The translations under genes and the position numbers were made by a program. From Corynebacterium falsenii (GTDB lineage Bacteria > Actinomycetota > Actinomycetes > Mycobacteriales > Mycobacteriaceae), in contig NZ_CP083646.1 of NCBI RefSeq assembly GCF_020099275.1, forward strand, positions 2,542,001 to 2,606,000: a DNA stretch of 64,000 nt, in the 5' to 3' direction. Within the stretch, counting starts at the first letter, position 1. The number at the start of each line of letters is the position of its first letter. Of this stretch, positions 46,826 to 56,445 are shown one piece after another. The notes beneath the pieces are model-generated. The model worked only from the letters and a program-made list of their open reading frames with translations, made no database searches and had not been told where the DNA came from.

Positions 46826-48061
46826 GTGGCAGATACAATCATCCTGATCATTGTCATCGTGACCGCCGTATCCTTCGACTTCACCAATGGTTTTCACGAC
46901 ACCGCCAATGCCATGGCCACATCCATCGCAACGCGTGCACTCAAACCAAAGATTGCCGTGGGAATCTCAGCGATCCTCAACCTCGTTGGCGCCTTCCTGT
47001 CGGTGGCCGTCGCAACCACCATCGGCAAAGGCATCGTCAACCTCGATAAGTTCGATCTTCATAGCGGAGATCAATCCAGCAATCTCCTCCTCGTCGTCTT
47101 CGCCGGACTCATCGGTGCCATATTGTGGAACCTCTTGACCTGGTTGCTCGGCATCCCCTCCAGCTCCTCACTCGCCCTGTTCGGCGGATTAGTCGGATCC
47201 GCCTTCGCCTCCCTGGGCACCAGTGGCGTGCAGTGGGAAAACATCGTGGAGAAAATCATCATCCCCGCCGTGGCCTCGCCGTTTGTTGCCGGCGCGGTCT
47301 CGGCACTATCCACCTTCCTCATTTACAAGCTCACCGCCGGGGTGAACGAGCAGAAGATGAACAAACACTTCCGGCGCGGCCAGATCGCCACCGCCTCGCT
47401 CGTCTCACTCGCCCACGGCACGGGTGACGCGCAGAAGACCATGGGCGTGGTCTTCATGGCGCTCGTCGCCGCCGGCGAGCTTTCCTCGGATGCACGCATG
47501 CCCGCCTGGGTGATCTTCATGTGTGCCTCCGCCATCGCCCTGGGCACTTACTCCGGTGGTTGGCGTGTGATCCGCACCCTGGGCAAGGGCTTAGTCGAGA
47601 TCGAGTCGCCGCAGGGCATGGCCGCCGAGGCCGCCTCCGCCGCCATCATTTTGACCTCCTCGCACGCGGGCATGGCCCTGTCCACCACGCAGGTCGCCAC
47701 CGGTTCCATCATGGGCACCGGCGTGGGTCGCAAGGGCGCCGAGGTGCGGTGGGGCGTGGCCGGGCGTATGGCCATTGGTTGGATCCTCACCCTGCCCGCC
47801 GCGGGCATCGTGGGCATGCTCACCTGGTTCCTCGCTCACGAAGTGGCGAAGTACTCCAACACCATCACCGGTGTCCTCGTGGACCTGTTCATCCTCGTTG
47901 TCCTCAGCGCCATGATCTACATTCGCTCGCTGCGCCGCCGCGTCACCTCGCAAAACGTCAACGACGATTGGCAGGACGACGAGCTCAAGGTCGGCAAGGC
48001 CGACGACGAGCCGCCGAGCGACTCCACCACCCCCGCCCCTGTACCGAGTGGAAAGGCATAA
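46826..48061 (+). CDS. pitA: low-affinity inorganic phosphate transporter, Pit family
   Basis: 411 aa, about ten membrane segments. VSFDFTNGFHDTANAMATSIATRALKP is the Pit signature near the N-terminus and SLAHGTGDAQKTMGVV its second copy in the C-terminal half, together with TQVATGSIMGTGVG. The GTG at 46826 gives the standard Pit N-terminus (VADTIILIIVIV); the frame is open for 580 bases further upstream, but only as an antisense shadow of dnaE2. It is followed after three bases by a small membrane gene and then a DUF3349 gene, the same trio as in mycobacteria. Confidence 0.93.
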   Translation: MADTIILIIVIVTAVSFDFTNGFHDTANAMATSIATRALKPKIAVGISAILNLVGAFLSVAVATTIGKGIVNLDKFDLHSGDQSSNLLLVVFAGLIGAILWNLLTWLLGIPSSSSLALFGGLVGSAFASLGTSGVQWENIVEKIIIPAVASPFVAGAVSALSTFLIYKLTAGVNEQKMNKHFRRGQIATASLVSLAHGTGDAQKTMGVVFMALVAAGELSSDARMPAWVIFMCASAIALGTYSGGWRVIRTLGKGLVEIESPQGMAAEAASAAIILTSSHAGMALSTTQVATGSIMGTGVGRKGAEVRWGVAGRMAIGWILTLPAAGIVGMLTWFLAHEVAKYSNTITGVLVDLFILVVLSAMIYIRSLRRRVTSQNVNDDWQDDELKVGKADDEPPSDSTTPAPVPSGKA

Positions 48062-48064
48062 TCC

Positions 48065-48364
48065 ATGATGACCCTCGCCGCTAGCGCCGAGACGTACGTG
48101 CAGATGGGGCACGCGCTCCTCAACGTGCTCATCGTCGCCATCATCCTCGGCTCCGGCCTGCCCGTGCTCTTCGCCATCGGCGTTCGGCTGGAAGCCGGTA
48201 CGCCGGACAACCCGCCCAGGCCGATCCAAAAGTTCCTGGCCGTAGGCCTCTTCCTCTTCTGCCTGGTCGTGATCGTCATCGGTATCCTGTGGCTCATGGA
48301 TTCGACCATCGCCCACTACACCGGCGTCGATCTATTCGGAACCGCCAACAAGTCTGACGGCTAG
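48065..48364 (+). CDS. small two-TM membrane protein accompanying Pit
   Basis: 99 aa. Two hydrophobic segments (about 18-40 and 57-78) flank a short charged loop (VRLEAGTPDNPPRPIQK). The start is three bases after the pit stop, so it is surely co-translated. Positional counterpart of mycobacterial Rv0544c. A helper of phosphate transport is inference from context. Confidence 0.8.
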   Translation: MMTLAASAETYVQMGHALLNVLIVAIILGSGLPVLFAIGVRLEAGTPDNPPRPIQKFLAVGLFLFCLVVIVIGILWLMDSTIAHYTGVDLFGTANKSDG

Positions 48365-48424
48365 TCCGCCATAGCCAACCCCTCACCGCCAACCCCTCAC
48401 CACAACACCTTTGGAGCGTGACCC

Positions 48425-48853
48425 GTGCCAGAAGATTTTTCCCCCACCAACGAGCCGTCAAAGTCTCCCAAGTCGCCGAATGAATCGCTGGACTGGATCG
48501 AGCGCATCCGGCGCTGGATCTACAAGGGATTTCCGGATGGAGTTCCCGCCAATCAGGCTGAAGCACTCATGCTGGTCCTCAAGCATCGTTTTACCGACGC
48601 CGAAGTCTCCCAGGTCGTTCACGCCATCATGCGGGACCAGCGGGCGCTCATCGAGGCCAAGAAGCAGGCCGATATCCCCCTCACGCCGGAGGATGAGTGC
48701 GAGCTATTCCTCATCCCCGATAACGAGATCGAGGACTACATCCGGCGCGCGGTGAACAGCCAACCGGATAACGCCGACATCGAACGGGTGGCCGCGCGGT
48801 TGCGGCAGGCATCGGAGGACGAATTTCTCCGCGACAGCCCGACGAACCCCTAA
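48425..48853 (+). CDS. DUF3349 protein
   Basis: 142 aa. WIYKGFPDGVPANQAEALMLVLKHRFTDAEVSQVV and a second helical segment after LTPEDE match DUF3349, known from mycobacterial Rv0543c; the fold is helical and no activity is known. GTG start with GGAG eight bases upstream. The serine/proline-rich N-terminal 20 residues look disordered. Third gene of the pit cluster, convergent with the HerA-like gene. Confidence 0.85.
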   Translation: MPEDFSPTNEPSKSPKSPNESLDWIERIRRWIYKGFPDGVPANQAEALMLVLKHRFTDAEVSQVVHAIMRDQRALIEAKKQADIPLTPEDECELFLIPDNEIEDYIRRAVNSQPDNADIERVAARLRQASEDEFLRDSPTNP

Positions 48854-48880
48854 GGCCGCTCCTCCTCTGGAGTCCCCTGT

Positions 48881-50644
48881 TTACCGGCGCCGGGAGGTGC
48901 CGAACACGGAACGGGTGATCTCGCGGCCCAGCTGCCCGCCCACCGAGCGCAGCACGCTTCCGATGAGCCTGTTGCGCTCGCGCTCGAACTGCTCGGCGCG
49001 CCGGGCTTCTTCCTTAGCACGCCGAGCTTCCTCGCGCGCCTGTTCGCGCTCGAGCTGCTGCATTTCCTTGGCGAGGCGCTGCTGCTCTTTCTCCTGCTCC
49101 GCCCGCGCGGTCGCATCGGCCGTGCGTTCCGCGAGCTTTTCGTAGGCACTGCGGGGATCCACGGCGTTAGCGTACTTCGGCGCGAGGCTGCTGGATGCCA
49201 CTGCCTGCTGCAGTGCATCAGCGGAAGCTGGGCCCATGACCGATTGCGGTGCGCGCAACCGGACGGGAGCGACTGGGGTGGGGGCGCCATCGTCGCTGAG
49301 CACGGTCACCACGGCATCGCCGGTTCCCAGCCCGCGAATCACGGCTTCGAGGTCCAGTGGGGACGTCGGGTACGTCTCCACCGTGGCCTTCAGATTCTTC
49401 GCGTCCTTCGGGGTGAAGGCACGCAGGGCGTGCTGGACGCGGGCGCCGAGCTGGGCGAGCACCTCGGCTGGCAGATCGGTGGGCGACTGCGTGACGAAGA
49501 CGATGCCCACACCCTTGGAGCGAATCAGGCGGACGGTGTTGATCACCTGGTCAAGGAATGCTTTGCTGGCACCGCGGAAGAGCAGGTGGGCCTCGTCAAA
49601 GAAGAACACGAGCTTTGGCTTGTCTAGGTCGCCGACCTCCGGCAGGGCACTGAACAGGTCCGCCAGCAACCACATGATCAGCGTGGTGGCCAACTCCGGG
49701 CGCGTGGTGAGTTCCGGGAGCTGCAGCGCGGTGATGACTCCCATGCCGTCGGCGCTGGACCGCAGCAGATCGACGGTATCGAATGCCGGGTCGCCGAAGA
49801 ACTGGTCGGCACCCTGCGCCTGCAGCGCGGCGATCTCGCGGAGGATCACGCCGGCCGTTGCGGAGGAAATGCCACCTATCGTGCGCAGTTCGTCCTTGCC
49901 CTCGGCGCTAGTGAGGAAGTCGACGGTCGCGCGAATATCGTTGAGGTCGATGAGCTCTAGGCCTTGGGTGTCGGCCCAGTGGAAGATCAGCGACAGCGCG
50001 GATTCCTGGGTTTCGTTGAGGCCGAGCACGCGCGAGAGCATGAGCGGGCCGAAATCCGTCACCGACGTGCGGATGGGAGTGCCCACGAGGGTGGTGGAGC
50101 TGTCCCCGCCGAGACGCATGAGCTCCACCGGAAAGCCCCTCCCTTGCCACTGCTGGCCGAGCGACTGGGTGCGCCGCACGAGCTTATCGCTCGATTGCCC
50201 CGGCTCGAGCAGGCCCGTGAGATCGCCTTTCACGTCGGTGAGGAAGACAGGCACACCCGCGGTGGACAGATTCTCCGCGACGAGCTGGAGAGTACGCGTC
50301 TTACCCGTGCCGGTTGCGCCCGCGATCAGGCCGTGCCGGTTCAACGTCGCCAGGGGGATACCGACCTGGACGCGGGACAGGGGTGCATCATTGTCATCAA
50401 TCATGGCTCCCAGCTGCACGCCGGTGCGGGGGTCGGCACCCACGCGGTAGGCCTCGGCAACGGTGGCGGCGTAGCCGCTGGGGGCCGGTTCGGCCGGTGT
50501 AGTGTCTTCTGCCGACGGATTCTCTCCCCCAGCGAGCAGTGCCGCCTGCAGGGCAGCTTCGGCGGCCTCTGCTTCGGCGCGAGCCGCGCGGGCAGCGGCA
50601 GCAGCGGCTTCGGCCTTCAGCCGAGCGAGTTCAGCGTTATCCAT
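48881..50644 (-). CDS. HerA-like/DUF853 ATPase
   Basis: 587 aa. Walker A GATGTGKT (109-116) in LIAGATGTGKTRTLQLVAENL, FLTDVKGDLTGLLEPGQ, Walker B KLVFFFDEAHLLF, and VTQSPTDLPAEVLAQLGARVQHALRAFTP are the HerA-C (DUF853) blocks. Both ends are long charged helices: residues 1-40 (AEAAAAAARAARAEAEA...) and about 500-560 (EQEKEQQRLAKEMQQLEREQ...), predicted coiled coils. The family is a hexameric DNA-pumping type ATPase, but in bacteria the DUF853 branch has no settled role. No NurA-like partner is adjacent. Confidence 0.85.
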   Translation of the reverse strand: MDNAELARLKAEAAAAAARAARAEAEAAEAALQAALLAGGENPSAEDTTPAEPAPSGYAATVAEAYRVGADPRTGVQLGAMIDDNDAPLSRVQVGIPLATLNRHGLIAGATGTGKTRTLQLVAENLSTAGVPVFLTDVKGDLTGLLEPGQSSDKLVRRTQSLGQQWQGRGFPVELMRLGGDSSTTLVGTPIRTSVTDFGPLMLSRVLGLNETQESALSLIFHWADTQGLELIDLNDIRATVDFLTSAEGKDELRTIGGISSATAGVILREIAALQAQGADQFFGDPAFDTVDLLRSSADGMGVITALQLPELTTRPELATTLIMWLLADLFSALPEVGDLDKPKLVFFFDEAHLLFRGASKAFLDQVINTVRLIRSKGVGIVFVTQSPTDLPAEVLAQLGARVQHALRAFTPKDAKNLKATVETYPTSPLDLEAVIRGLGTGDAVVTVLSDDGAPTPVAPVRLRAPQSVMGPASADALQQAVASSSLAPKYANAVDPRSAYEKLAERTADATARAEQEKEQQRLAKEMQQLEREQAREEARRAKEEARRAEQFERERNRLIGSVLRSVGGQLGREITRSVFGTSRRR

Positions 50645-50686
50645 GGGCTAAGGATATAAGGATGCAGGCCGCCCCGGCGCGCTACC

Positions 50687-50797
50687 ATGAAAAGTGAAGG
50701 CCAGATGCGAACACTGCCACCGCGCACACACCCCGGTCGTCACCGCCAGCCCGGTGACAGCGACGTGATGACCTGGATCTTTATTGGATCACGTTGA
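50687..50797 (+). CDS. possible 36-aa upstream ORF before the cation ATPase
   Basis: ATG to TGA, with proline and arginine clustering (TLPPRTHPGRHRQPG). It has no ribosome binding site and ends 11 bases before the ATPase ATG. Proline-rich leaders control some P-type ATPase genes in enterobacteria, which is the only reason to list it. Probably chance. Confidence 0.2.
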   Translation: MKSEGQMRTLPPRTHPGRHRQPGDSDVMTWIFIGSR

Positions 50798-50808
50798 AAG
50801 AAGGCACC

Positions 50809-53390
50809 ATGCGGCCCACGAAAGATCTCACAACCGATCCCCAACCCACCACCGGCGGGTTCACCCAGCCGGACAGCGAAAAGATAGATTCCACCCCCAT
50901 TCCCGAACTGCTGCAGACCCTCAACTGCACAGAGGACGGCCTGAGCAGTGACGAAGCGAAGCGTCGCCTAGCCAGCGCCGGGCCGAATGCGCTGGAGGAG
51001 AAGAAGGACAGCGCCCTCAAGCAATTCCTGCGCTACTTCTGGGGTCCCATTCCCTGGATGATCGAGATCGCCGCCATCATGTCGGCCATCGCCCAGGACT
51101 ACAACGACTTCATCATCATTACCGCGTTGCTGCTGTTCAACGCCGGCATTGGTTTCTGGGAGGAACACCGCGCCGCCAACGCGCTCGATGCGCTGAAGAA
51201 GGGCCTCGCCCTCACGGCACGCGCCAAGCGCGACGGCCAGTGGGGAGAAGTCCCCGCGGATTCGCTGGTTCCCGGCGACGTGGTCCGCCTCCGGCTGGGC
51301 GATGTTATCCCCGCCGATTGCGTGCTCATCAGCGGCGATTACCTCTCCATCGACCAGGCCGCGCTCACGGGCGAATCGCTGCCGGTGAGCAAGAAAGTAG
51401 GCAACGTCGCCTACTCCGGGTCGGTCGCCAAGCAGGGCGAGATGGTCGGCATTGTCTGCTGCACCGGCTCCCACACCTTCTTCGGCAAGACCGCCAGCCT
51501 CGTGGCCAACGCATCCACGACCTCGCACTTCCAACAGGCCGTGATGAAGATCGGCAACTTCCTCATCCTCGTTGCCCTCGGACTGTGCACCGTGCTGACC
51601 GTCGTGCTGCTGCAGCGCCTCATCTCCGGAGACCGGCTCACACTCGACGGTGTCCTGGGGCTCAGCAAATTCGTACTCGTCCTCGCCGTGGCCGCCATCC
51701 CGGTGGCCATGCCCGCGGTGCTATCCATCACCATGGCCCTGGGCGCGCTGGCGCTATCCAAAGCGAAGGCCATTGTCTCGCGCCTGCAAGCCATCGAGGA
51801 AATGGCCGGTGTGGACGTCTTGTGCTCCGATAAGACCGGCACGCTCACCCAAAACCGCTTGAGCGTGGACGCCCCCGTCTGGTCCCGAGCGCCGTCACCG
51901 CCGAGGACTGCACGCTAGCCGCCGCGCTAGCCTGCAACGCCGACAGCAACGACGCCATCGACAACGCCGTGCTCGCCACACTCGCCACGCTCAGCGACCC
52001 CCACGCCACCAACCGCTTCACCACGCGCCTATTCGTCCCCTTCGACCCCGTCTCCAAGCGCACGCAGGCCACCATCACCGACGCCGAAGGCACCACGTTC
52101 CTCGTCACCAAGGGTGCGCCACAGGTCGTGACAGACCTCTGCGATCTCTCGCCCGACGATGCCAAGGCTATCGACGCCACAGTGCACGACCTCGCTGCAC
52201 ACGGCTATCGGACCCTCGCCGTGGCGAAATCCCAGCCGCTGCGCGGCGACGATACCTCGGCCGCCCTCGACACTGCGGGGGCTGGTGGCGTCGCCGCAAA
52301 GGCAACCTGGGAGTTCATGGGTATCCTGCCGCTATCCGATCCACCGCGCGAGGACTCGGCCGAGACCATCGCGGCGGCGAAGAAATACGGGCTGCGCGTG
52401 AAGATGGTGACCGGCGACGACACGGCCATCGCCTCCGAGATATCCGGGCAGCTGGGGATGGGCACGAGCATCCGGCCGGCCTCCGAGATGTTTGAGGGGG
52501 TTGACCCCGACCACATCGGCCCCGACCTGGCCGAACGCATCGACCGGGCAGATGGGTTCGCCCGCGTGTTCCCCGAGCACAAGTACGGCATCGTCAAGGC
52601 CCTGCAATCGCGTGGGCACATCGTGGCGATGACCGGCGACGGTGTCAACGACGCCCCGGCACTCAAACAGGCCGACGCCGGCGTGGCCGTGCAAGGAGCC
52701 ACCGATGCCGCGCGCGCCGCCGCCGACCTCGTACTCACCGCGCCGGGACTGAGCGTGATCATCAACGCCATCGAGGCGGCGCGCAAGATCTTCGAACGCA
52801 TGATGTCCTACACCATCTACCGCATCGCCATGACGATGGACGTGATGCTGTTCGTGGTCGCCGCAATCATCTGCTTCCAGCACGTGGAGGGCATCAGCGG
52901 GTCGTTCGTGCCACTGACGCCGGTGATGATGATTCTGCTGGCGCTGCTCGATGACATCCCGATCATGACGATCGCCTACGACAACACGCGCATCTCCCCC
53001 ACCCCGGTGCGGTGGAACATGCCGCGGGTGCTGTCCATCTCCACGATCCTGGGGCTCGTGGCAGTGATCCAGACCTTCGGCTTGCTCGTGTTCTTCATCG
53101 ACCGCGAAGGCACCACGCTGTGGGGTGGGCTGCTCGACGGGCCGCATATCCAAACGGCGATGTTCCTGCAGCTCGTGGTCGGCGGGCACCTCATGCTGTG
53201 CGGCATCGGTTCCGGGTTCCTGGGCATCCCGGCGCTGCCGTGGGCGCTCGTGGGCTTCGTGTGGATCTACAACTTGGTGTGGATGGTCGTGATGGATGTT
53301 GTGAAGCTGGGAACGTACCGGTTCCTCGATGGGTACGAGGCGCGGAAGGCCGGTGTGGAGCGCGGGCCGCAGATGCTGGGGCATGTGTAG
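50809..53390 (+). pseudogene. P3A-type (H+-ATPase-like) cation-transporting ATPase, frameshifted
   Basis: Two frames together encode about 860 aa of one P-type ATPase. Frame 1 (to 51918) has the actuator LTGES, and the phosphorylation motif CSDKTGTLTQ (Asp341). Frame 2 resumes at PRLVPSAVTAED and has KGAPQVV, MVTGDDTAIASEI, MTGDGVNDAPALK and the C-terminal membrane segments. The switch is at a run of five C (51872-51876): one extra C would restore a continuous protein (...SVDAPRLVPSAVTAED). The general sequence resembles fungal/archaeal plasma-membrane H+-ATPases (WMIEIAAIMSAIAQDYNDFIII). Either a real loss of function, phase variation or a sequencing error in the homopolymer. ATG start 50809 preferred over TTG 50794. 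Confidence 0.88.
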
Positions 53391-53511
53391 GCGCGGCGGT
53401 GGCATTGCCCGCGAAGAGTCCAACAGACCAAGCAGTTCGCATAAATTTGGGCGGGGCGGGAGCTAAATATCGTGCTCACCGCCCTAGTGGGGGTAATCAT
53501 TCTGGTGAATA

Positions 53512-53527
53512 TAGACTAAGTTGTTCA
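53512..53527 (+). promoter_or_regulatory. McbR-like half-conserved site upstream of metQ
   Basis: TAGAC-N6-GTTCA: the left half-site is perfect, the right matches GTCTA at three of five positions. It lies 98 bases before the metQ start, in a 235-base intergenic region. metQNI is a McbR target in C. glutamicum as far as I recall. Confidence 0.45.
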
Positions 53528-53625
53528 CATTCGCGGCGGGTGCTAGGTTTACCACAACTAAGAATGTCCACGCCGCTGCCCACCTATGGCTGCGGCAACG
53601 CAATCCCCAAGCCCTAGGAGGCCCC

Positions 53626-54498
53626 ATGTCCCTTCGACGCAAGACCCTCGCGGGAATCACCGCCGTGGCCGCCGCGTTCTCCCTCGCTGCCTGCGGCGGC
53701 GGAGATGACGGAGACACCATCAAGGTCGGCACCACCGACCAAGGCCAGAAGCAGTGGCAGGTATTCCAGGAGCAGGCCAAGACTGACGGTCTGAACGTGG
53801 AACTCGTGCCCTTCAGCGACTACAACCTGCCCAACCGCGCACTGCAGGATGGCCAGATTGACGTCAACAACTTCCAGCACCTGATGTTCCTGGCCGACTA
53901 CAACGTCAAGAACAACAGCAACCTCACGCCCATCGGCGCCACGGAGATCATCCCGCTCGCGCTGTACTACAAGGACCACGACAACGTGAAGTCCGTGGAG
54001 GAAAAGGGCGAGGTCGCCATCCCCAACGACCCGACCAACCAGGGCCGCGCTCTGCACATGCTGGCCTCCAACGGCCTGGTCAAGCTCAAGGATGACAATC
54101 TGCTGACCCCCACCCCGGCTGACCTGGATACCGACAAATCCAAGGTGAAGATCACCCCGGTCGACGCAGCTCAGACCGTAACCGCCTACAAGGACGGCAC
54201 CCCGGCCGTGATCAACAACTCCTTCCTCGACCGCGGTGGCATCGACCCCCGCAGCGCCGTCGCCAAGGATGATCCGAAGTCCCCGTCCGCGCAGCCGTTC
54301 ATCAACGCCTTCGTGACCACCGCCGAGCGCAAGGACGATCCGCAGCTACTCAAGCTCGTGGACGTCTGGCACTCCCCCGAGGTGCAGAAGGCTATTGAGG
54401 AGCAGTCCAAGGGCACGTCCGTATCCGTGACCATGGGTGAGCCCGAGCTGGAAAAGATCCTCAAGGGCATCGAGGAGAAGATCCGCCAGCAGGGTTAA
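53626..54498 (+). CDS. metQ: methionine-binding lipoprotein MetQ
   Basis: 290 aa NlpA-family binding protein. Lipobox SLAAC with Cys23; then DTIKVGTTDQGQKQWQVFQEQ, VELVPFSDYNLPNRALQDGQIDVNNFQHLMFL, KGEVAIPNDPTNQGRAL and AVINNSFLDRGGID, all diagnostic of MetQ. The ATG at 53626 has AGGAG five bases upstream; an upstream frame to 53521 is not a plausible N-terminus. It is separated from metN by 168 bases that hold secondary structure. Confidence 0.94.
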   Translation: MSLRRKTLAGITAVAAAFSLAACGGGDDGDTIKVGTTDQGQKQWQVFQEQAKTDGLNVELVPFSDYNLPNRALQDGQIDVNNFQHLMFLADYNVKNNSNLTPIGATEIIPLALYYKDHDNVKSVEEKGEVAIPNDPTNQGRALHMLASNGLVKLKDDNLLTPTPADLDTDKSKVKITPVDAAQTVTAYKDGTPAVINNSFLDRGGIDPRSAVAKDDPKSPSAQPFINAFVTTAERKDDPQLLKLVDVWHSPEVQKAIEEQSKGTSVSVTMGEPELEKILKGIEEKIRQQG

Positions 54499-54519
54499 TC
54501 ACCTCGTCAGCGCCACCCG

Positions 54520-54569
54520 GGCCACCGTGCAACAACTGACCCTCGCGGGTTCAGCTATTGCCGGTGGCC
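54520..54569 (+). other. nested inverted repeats between metQ and metN
   Basis: GGCCACCG (54520-54527) pairs with CGGTGGCC (54562-54569), enclosing a smaller TGACCC/GGGTTCA-like hairpin (54537-54553). It could stabilise or partly terminate the metQ message so the binding protein is made in excess. No T tract follows. Confidence 0.5.
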
Positions 54570-54666
54570 GTGTGCCGTCAGCGGTCATTGCCGCCCGGCT
54601 AGGTACCACCCATGGCACCACCCATCACGCTTAACCTTTTCAACCCGTCACACACTAGGGGTTTTC

Positions 54667-55731
54667 ATGGCCGACAACACTGCGGACGTCGCCGAACGTC
54701 GCGTTGGCACCACCATCGAATTCAAAGACGTCACCAAAGTCTTCAAGCAGGGCAAGAAGGAAGTTCACGCCCTGAAAAACGTGACCACCACCATCCCCGG
54801 TGGCACCATCGTGGGCATCATCGGTTACTCCGGTGCTGGTAAATCCACCCTCGTGCGCCAGATCAACGGCCTGGACCGTCCGACCAGCGGGCAGATCCTC
54901 CTCGATGGTCAAGACATCGTGCCGCTGCCGGAGTCTCGCATGCGCAAGCTGCGCACGGACATTGGCATGATCTTCCAGCAGTTCAACCTGTTCAGCTCCC
55001 GCAATGTCGCGGGCAACGTGGCCTACCCGTTGAAGCTGCAGGGCATGAGCAAGAGCGAGCGCGACAAGCGCGTGCAGGAGCTCCTCGAGTTCGTCGGCCT
55101 GGCCGATAAGGGCAAGTCCTACCCGGAGCAGCTCTCTGGCGGCCAGAAGCAGCGCGTGGGTATCGCCCGCGCTCTGGCCACGAACCCCAGCCTGCTCCTC
55201 GCCGACGAGGCCACGAGCGCCCTCGACCCCTCCACCACGCGCGACGTGCTGGAGCTGCTGCGCAAGGTAAACCGCGAGTTCGGCATCACGATTGTGGTCA
55301 TCACCCACGAGATGGAGGTTGTTCGCTCCATCGCCGACAACGTGGTGGTGATGCAAAACGGCGAGATCGTGGAGCAGGGCAGCGTCTACGAGGTCTTCTC
55401 CAACCCGCAAACCGCCACGGCCGCGAACTTCGTGGCAACGTCTCTGCGCAACACCCCGGATCAGATCGAGGCCGATGAGCTCCAGCAGGGCACCGGCCGG
55501 TTGTTCACGATCACCATGGCCGAGGGCATCGGAATTTTCGACGCCGTATCGCGCGTGTCCGAAGCCGGCGTGAGCGTAAACATCGTCCACGGCGGCGTGA
55601 CCACCCTGCAGCACCACAGCTTCGGCCGCCTGACACTCCGCCTCACGGCTCACACCCCCGACGGCGAGAAGGCCATCGACGAGTTCTACCAGTCCCTGCA
55701 CGGCTCCACGGAAATTGAGGAGATCAAATGA
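54667..55731 (+). CDS. metN: methionine ABC transporter ATP-binding protein MetN
   Basis: 354 aa. IEFKDVTKVFKQGKKEVHALKNV at the N-terminus, Walker A GYSGAGKST, Q-loop FQQFNLF, signature QLSGGQKQR, Walker B LLLADEATSALDP; after about residue 260 a C-terminal NIL-type domain (LFTITMAEGIGIFDAVSRVSEAG) that senses methionine for feedback control in MetN proteins. The stop overlaps the metI start (ATGA). Confidence 0.95.
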   Translation: MADNTADVAERRVGTTIEFKDVTKVFKQGKKEVHALKNVTTTIPGGTIVGIIGYSGAGKSTLVRQINGLDRPTSGQILLDGQDIVPLPESRMRKLRTDIGMIFQQFNLFSSRNVAGNVAYPLKLQGMSKSERDKRVQELLEFVGLADKGKSYPEQLSGGQKQRVGIARALATNPSLLLADEATSALDPSTTRDVLELLRKVNREFGITIVVITHEMEVVRSIADNVVVMQNGEIVEQGSVYEVFSNPQTATAANFVATSLRNTPDQIEADELQQGTGRLFTITMAEGIGIFDAVSRVSEAGVSVNIVHGGVTTLQHHSFGRLTLRLTAHTPDGEKAIDEFYQSLHGSTEIEEIK

Positions 55732-56408
55732 CCACGATGATCCTGGCCCAGATGGATTGGGACCGCCTGGGCGGCACGTTCGAAAAGGCCATTTACGAGA
55801 CGCTGTACATGGTCGCGGTCACCCTGGTGATCTCCGGTGTGCTCGGCCTGCTCATCGGCATGGTCCTCTACACCACCCGCGAGGGCGGCCTGTTGGCCAA
55901 CAAGCCGGTGTACTGGGTGGCCAACATTGTGGTGAACGTGATTCGACCGATCCCGTTCATCATCTTGATCAGTGCCATCGGCCCGCTGACTGACTTGCTG
56001 GTTCACACCCGTATCGGCATCCAAGCCGCGATCGTGGGCATGGTCGTGGCCGCGACATTCGGCGCCGCGCGCATCGTGGAGCAGAACCTCGTCACCATCG
56101 ATCCCGGCGTGATTGAGGCGGCCAAGTCCATGGGCGCCTCGCCGTGGAAGATCATCCTCACGGTGATCGTCCCCGAGGCGCTCGGCCCGCTGATCCTGGG
56201 CTTCACGTTCATGTTCATCGCCATCGTGGATATGTCCGCCATGGCGGGCTACATCGGCGCTGGCGGCCTGGGTGACTTCGCCATTGTCTACGGTTACCGT
56301 TCCTTCAACGACGCCGTCACGTGGACCACCGTGGCCGTCATCATCGTGATCGTCCAGATCGCGCAGATCGGCGGCAACCTGCTGGCCAAGAAGGTTATGC
56401 GCCGCTAG
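55728..56408 (+). CDS. metI: methionine ABC transporter permease MetI
   Basis: 226 aa with five membrane segments. ETLYMVAVTLVISGVLGLLIGM, VNVIRPIPFIILI, and the EAA loop VIEAAKSMGASPWKIILTVIVPEALG are typical MetI. With MetQ and MetN it imports methionine. Followed by a short spacer before a convergent gene. Confidence 0.95.
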   Translation: MTTMILAQMDWDRLGGTFEKAIYETLYMVAVTLVISGVLGLLIGMVLYTTREGGLLANKPVYWVANIVVNVIRPIPFIILISAIGPLTDLLVHTRIGIQAAIVGMVVAATFGAARIVEQNLVTIDPGVIEAAKSMGASPWKIILTVIVPEALGPLILGFTFMFIAIVDMSAMAGYIGAGGLGDFAIVYGYRSFNDAVTWTTVAVIIVIVQIAQIGGNLLAKKVMRR

Positions 56409-56445
56409 TTTTTCTTCAGCGGCGACGCCCCACCCTTCCCCCTTT

